Positions 62,262 through 64,000 of a stretch of 64,000 nucleotides of DNA are shown in pieces. The notes beneath the pieces are model-generated. The model did no database searches. It saw only the letters and a program-made list of their open reading frames with translations, and had not been told where the DNA came from. Position 1 is the stretch's first letter; every line of letters begins with the position of its first letter. Source of the DNA: Flavobacteriales bacterium. GTDB taxonomy: Bacteria > Bacteroidota > Bacteroidia > Flavobacteriales_F > PHOS-HE28. The stretch covers positions 434,001 to 498,000 of the forward strand of contig JADKAN010000002.1 in NCBI GenBank assembly GCA_016719225.1. The letters run 5' to 3'. A program made the translations under genes and the position numbers.

Positions 62262-64000
62262 GGCTTTTCCAGTTTTTCAGTCATTTTCCTGATCCGGTCC
62301 TCCACCTGCTCGCTGGTGAGGTTCATGCCACTTAGCCGGTCCACGACGATGGGGAACGCGAACGGCGTGAAACGTTCGGGATCCTTCAACACGATGCGTT
62401 GGCCTGCGATGCGTTGGAGCACTGCCTGCAAGCGTGGCAGGTCGAGTTGCACATTGAAAGCTTCATCATAGGCCTGCCGCAACAGCAGATGGTCGGGTTC
62501 GTGTTCGCTGAACACCTCGAAGAACAGGGCGCTGTTGCCCCGTACGTGGCGTTCTTTCATGTGCCGGCCCGGAAAGCCTTCGAACACCAGACCGCCGATG
62601 GTGGCAATATCACGGAAGCGGCGGCGGGCCAGTTCTGTGGCGTTCAGGCTGCGTTGAAGGTCGTCCAACAAGTGTGCATCGCTGAACAGGTCGTTGTCGA
62701 TGGCCTCTTCAATGGGGATCGGCTGGTCGCTCAAAAGTTCGAAGCCGTAATCGTTCATCGCCATATTGAACGTGATCGGTTTCAAAAGGCTCATGCGGAA
62801 GGCCAAGAGTGCAGCGATCGTCTCATGCACCACGCGACCCTCGAACGGGTAGACCACAATATGATGCCCCGCACGGCTCTTGAAGCGCTCGATCAAGAGC
62901 TCATTCTCCGCGGGCACGATGCTGTCACGTCGCTGACGCTCGATCAACGGTTGCACAGCGATCAGTTCGGGCGCAGCACCGGTGGTGGGGGAGGCGTGGG
63001 CGAACTGGTCGCGGAGGATATGGGCCATGTAGCTGCTCAACGGCATGCGCCCGCCTTGCCAGCTCGGGATCTTTCCTTTGGTGGCCTTGCTTTTCACCAC
63101 GAATGCTGTGAGGTCACGCACGCGAACGAACTCCAGCGAGCGACCGGCGAACCAGAATACATCTCCCGCTCGAAAGCGGTTGATGAAGTTCTCTTCGATG
63201 GTACCGATGTGGCCACCGCTGAGGTACTTTACTGAAAGGCTGGCACCGCTCACGATGGTGCCGATGCTCATGCGGTGGCGCAACGCGATGCGCCTGTCGG
63301 TGACGCGCAACAGGCCATCTTCATCCATAGCACACTTGCGGAATTCATCATAAGCCTGCAAGCTGCTACCGCCGGTAGTGATGAAGGTGAGCATCCAGGC
63401 CCATTCCTCTGCGTTGATGCCTTGGAAGCAGAATGTGGAGCGCACCTCGCGGAACAATTTGTTCGGATAGAACCCATCGCCAACGGCCAACGTGACCAAG
63501 TACTGCGCAAGCACGTCGAAACAACGCACCATGGGTTGGCGTGGTTCCACGTTGTTCGTCCCGATCGCCGTGCGCAAGGCGGCCGCTTCCACCAGTTCCA
63601 GCGCATGCGTCGGCAGGAACCAGATGCGTGGCACCGCGTCAGGCCTGTGGCCGCTTCGTCCGGCGCGTTGCGTGAAACGGGCCACGCCTTTCGGGCCACC
63701 GACCTGTACAACGGTTTCCACGGGGCGGAAGTCCACGCCAAGGTCGAGGCTGCTCGTGCACACCACGGCCTTAAGCCGCCCTTCGTCCAACGCATGTTCC
63801 ACCCACTCGCGCAACTTGCGGTCCAACGAACCGTGGTGTAGTGCGATCGCGCCGGCCAGGTCCGGTGCGATCTCCAACAGGTGGTGATACCAGATCTCTG
63901 CTTGCGCACGCGTGTTGGTGAAGATCAAGGTGCTGGTGCTTGCCTCTATGACGGGCAATAGTTGCTTCGCCAGTTTTAATCCCAAGTGCCCCGCCCACGG
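62258..64000 (-). CDS. Ligase-associated DEXH-box helicase, Lhr-like (3' part)
   Basis: The C-terminal 580 residues of an Lhr-type superfamily 2 DNA helicase; the frame is open to the right edge of the window, so the N-terminal RecA domain lies outside. The second RecA domain has LIFTNTRAQAEIWYHHL, TSSLDLGVDF and QRAGRSGHR (motifs IV-VI). The winged-helix and beta-barrel domains typical of Lhr follow (FQGINAEEWAWMLTF; PSWQGGRMPLSSYMA; DGFYPNKLF). In this lineage such helicases go with PdeM, a ligase and an exonuclease in a DNA repair cluster. The stop overlaps the pdeM start. Confidence 0.92.
   Translation of the reverse strand, partial: PWAGHLGLKLAKQLLPVIEASTSTLIFTNTRAQAEIWYHHLLEIAPDLAGAIALHHGSLDRKLREWVEHALDEGRLKAVVCTSSLDLGVDFRPVETVVQVGGPKGVARFTQRAGRSGHRPDAVPRIWFLPTHALELVEAAALRTAIGTNNVEPRQPMVRCFDVLAQYLVTLAVGDGFYPNKLFREVRSTFCFQGINAEEWAWMLTFITTGGSSLQAYDEFRKCAMDEDGLLRVTDRRIALRHRMSIGTIVSGASLSVKYLSGGHIGTIEENFINRFRAGDVFWFAGRSLEFVRVRDLTAFVVKSKATKGKIPSWQGGRMPLSSYMAHILRDQFAHASPTTGAAPELIAVQPLIERQRRDSIVPAENELLIERFKSRAGHHIVVYPFEGRVVHETIAALLAFRMSLLKPITFNMAMNDYGFELLSDQPIPIEEAIDNDLFSDAHLLDDLQRSLNATELARRRFRDIATIGGLVFEGFPGRHMKERHVRGNSALFFEVFSEHEPDHLLLRQAYDEAFNVQLDLPRLQAVLQRIAGQRIVLKDPERFTPFAFPIVVDRLSGMNLTSEQVEDRIRKMTEKLEKP

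Overview
The window is chromosomal DNA from a GC-rich member of the Bacteroidota, most likely a Flavobacteriales-type environmental lineage. The evidence is type IX secretion (PorV, a C25 sortase and five cargo proteins with C-terminal sorting domains), SusC-like/OMP_b-brl TonB receptors, a murC-ftsQ-ftsA-ftsZ order without murB/ddl, PurS, atpD-atpC as a separate pair, YqeY next to ftsZ, and near-start promoter boxes resembling the Bacteroidota TAnnTTTG element. No plasmid, phage, IS, CRISPR, tRNA or rRNA was seen. Almost all the DNA is coding and no gene looks broken; the first gene (ftsW) and the last (an Lhr-like helicase) are cut by the window edges.

Layout: 1-7526 is the end of the division and cell wall cluster (ftsW-murG-murC-ftsQ-ftsA-ftsZ, then a YqeY protein). 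7595-9647 (minus) is an OmpR-type two-component pair. 9823-18203 (plus) is a tight seven-gene heme acquisition operon: T9SS-exported HmuY-like protein, HmuT, HmuU, HmuV, HemS, HmuR-type receptor, HmuY-like lipoprotein. 18356-26511 holds a TonB receptor, an RRM protein, a fatty acid desaturase, a CotH/T9SS protein and a MuiA-like protein.

26803-36668 (minus) is the most unusual region. Two paralogous gene pairs, each a right-handed beta-helix-like exported protein followed 3 bp later by a T9SS protein built of roughly 70-residue YWFDD repeats, are interleaved with a beta-propeller sensor kinase, a LuxR-type response regulator and a TonB receptor. 36820-38651 is atpC-atpD. 38991-41612 carries ribF, a leucine-rich repeat protein, purS and pssA. 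41693-47883 is porV plus a very long C25 peptidase of PorU/PorU2 type. 47949-55309 has lnt, a GT-C-like membrane protein, a T9SS protein, pabB, tilS and a small unknown. 55382-60733 has a DsbD system with an extra stand-alone N-domain protein, gmhA and a YifB ATPase. 60811-64000 has a MORN/TonB-C protein and two members (PdeM, Lhr-like helicase) of the ligase-associated DNA repair cluster.

Functional links: PorV and the C25 peptidase would process and anchor the five sorting-domain proteins in the window, including one of the two HmuY-like proteins. HmuY, HmuR, HmuTUV and HemS form a complete route from extracellular heme capture to cytoplasmic heme handling. The kinase and regulator at 30991-36668 probably control the neighbouring exported pairs and TonB receptor; their ligand is unknown. 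Two families of imperfect inverted repeats occupy intergenic sites.
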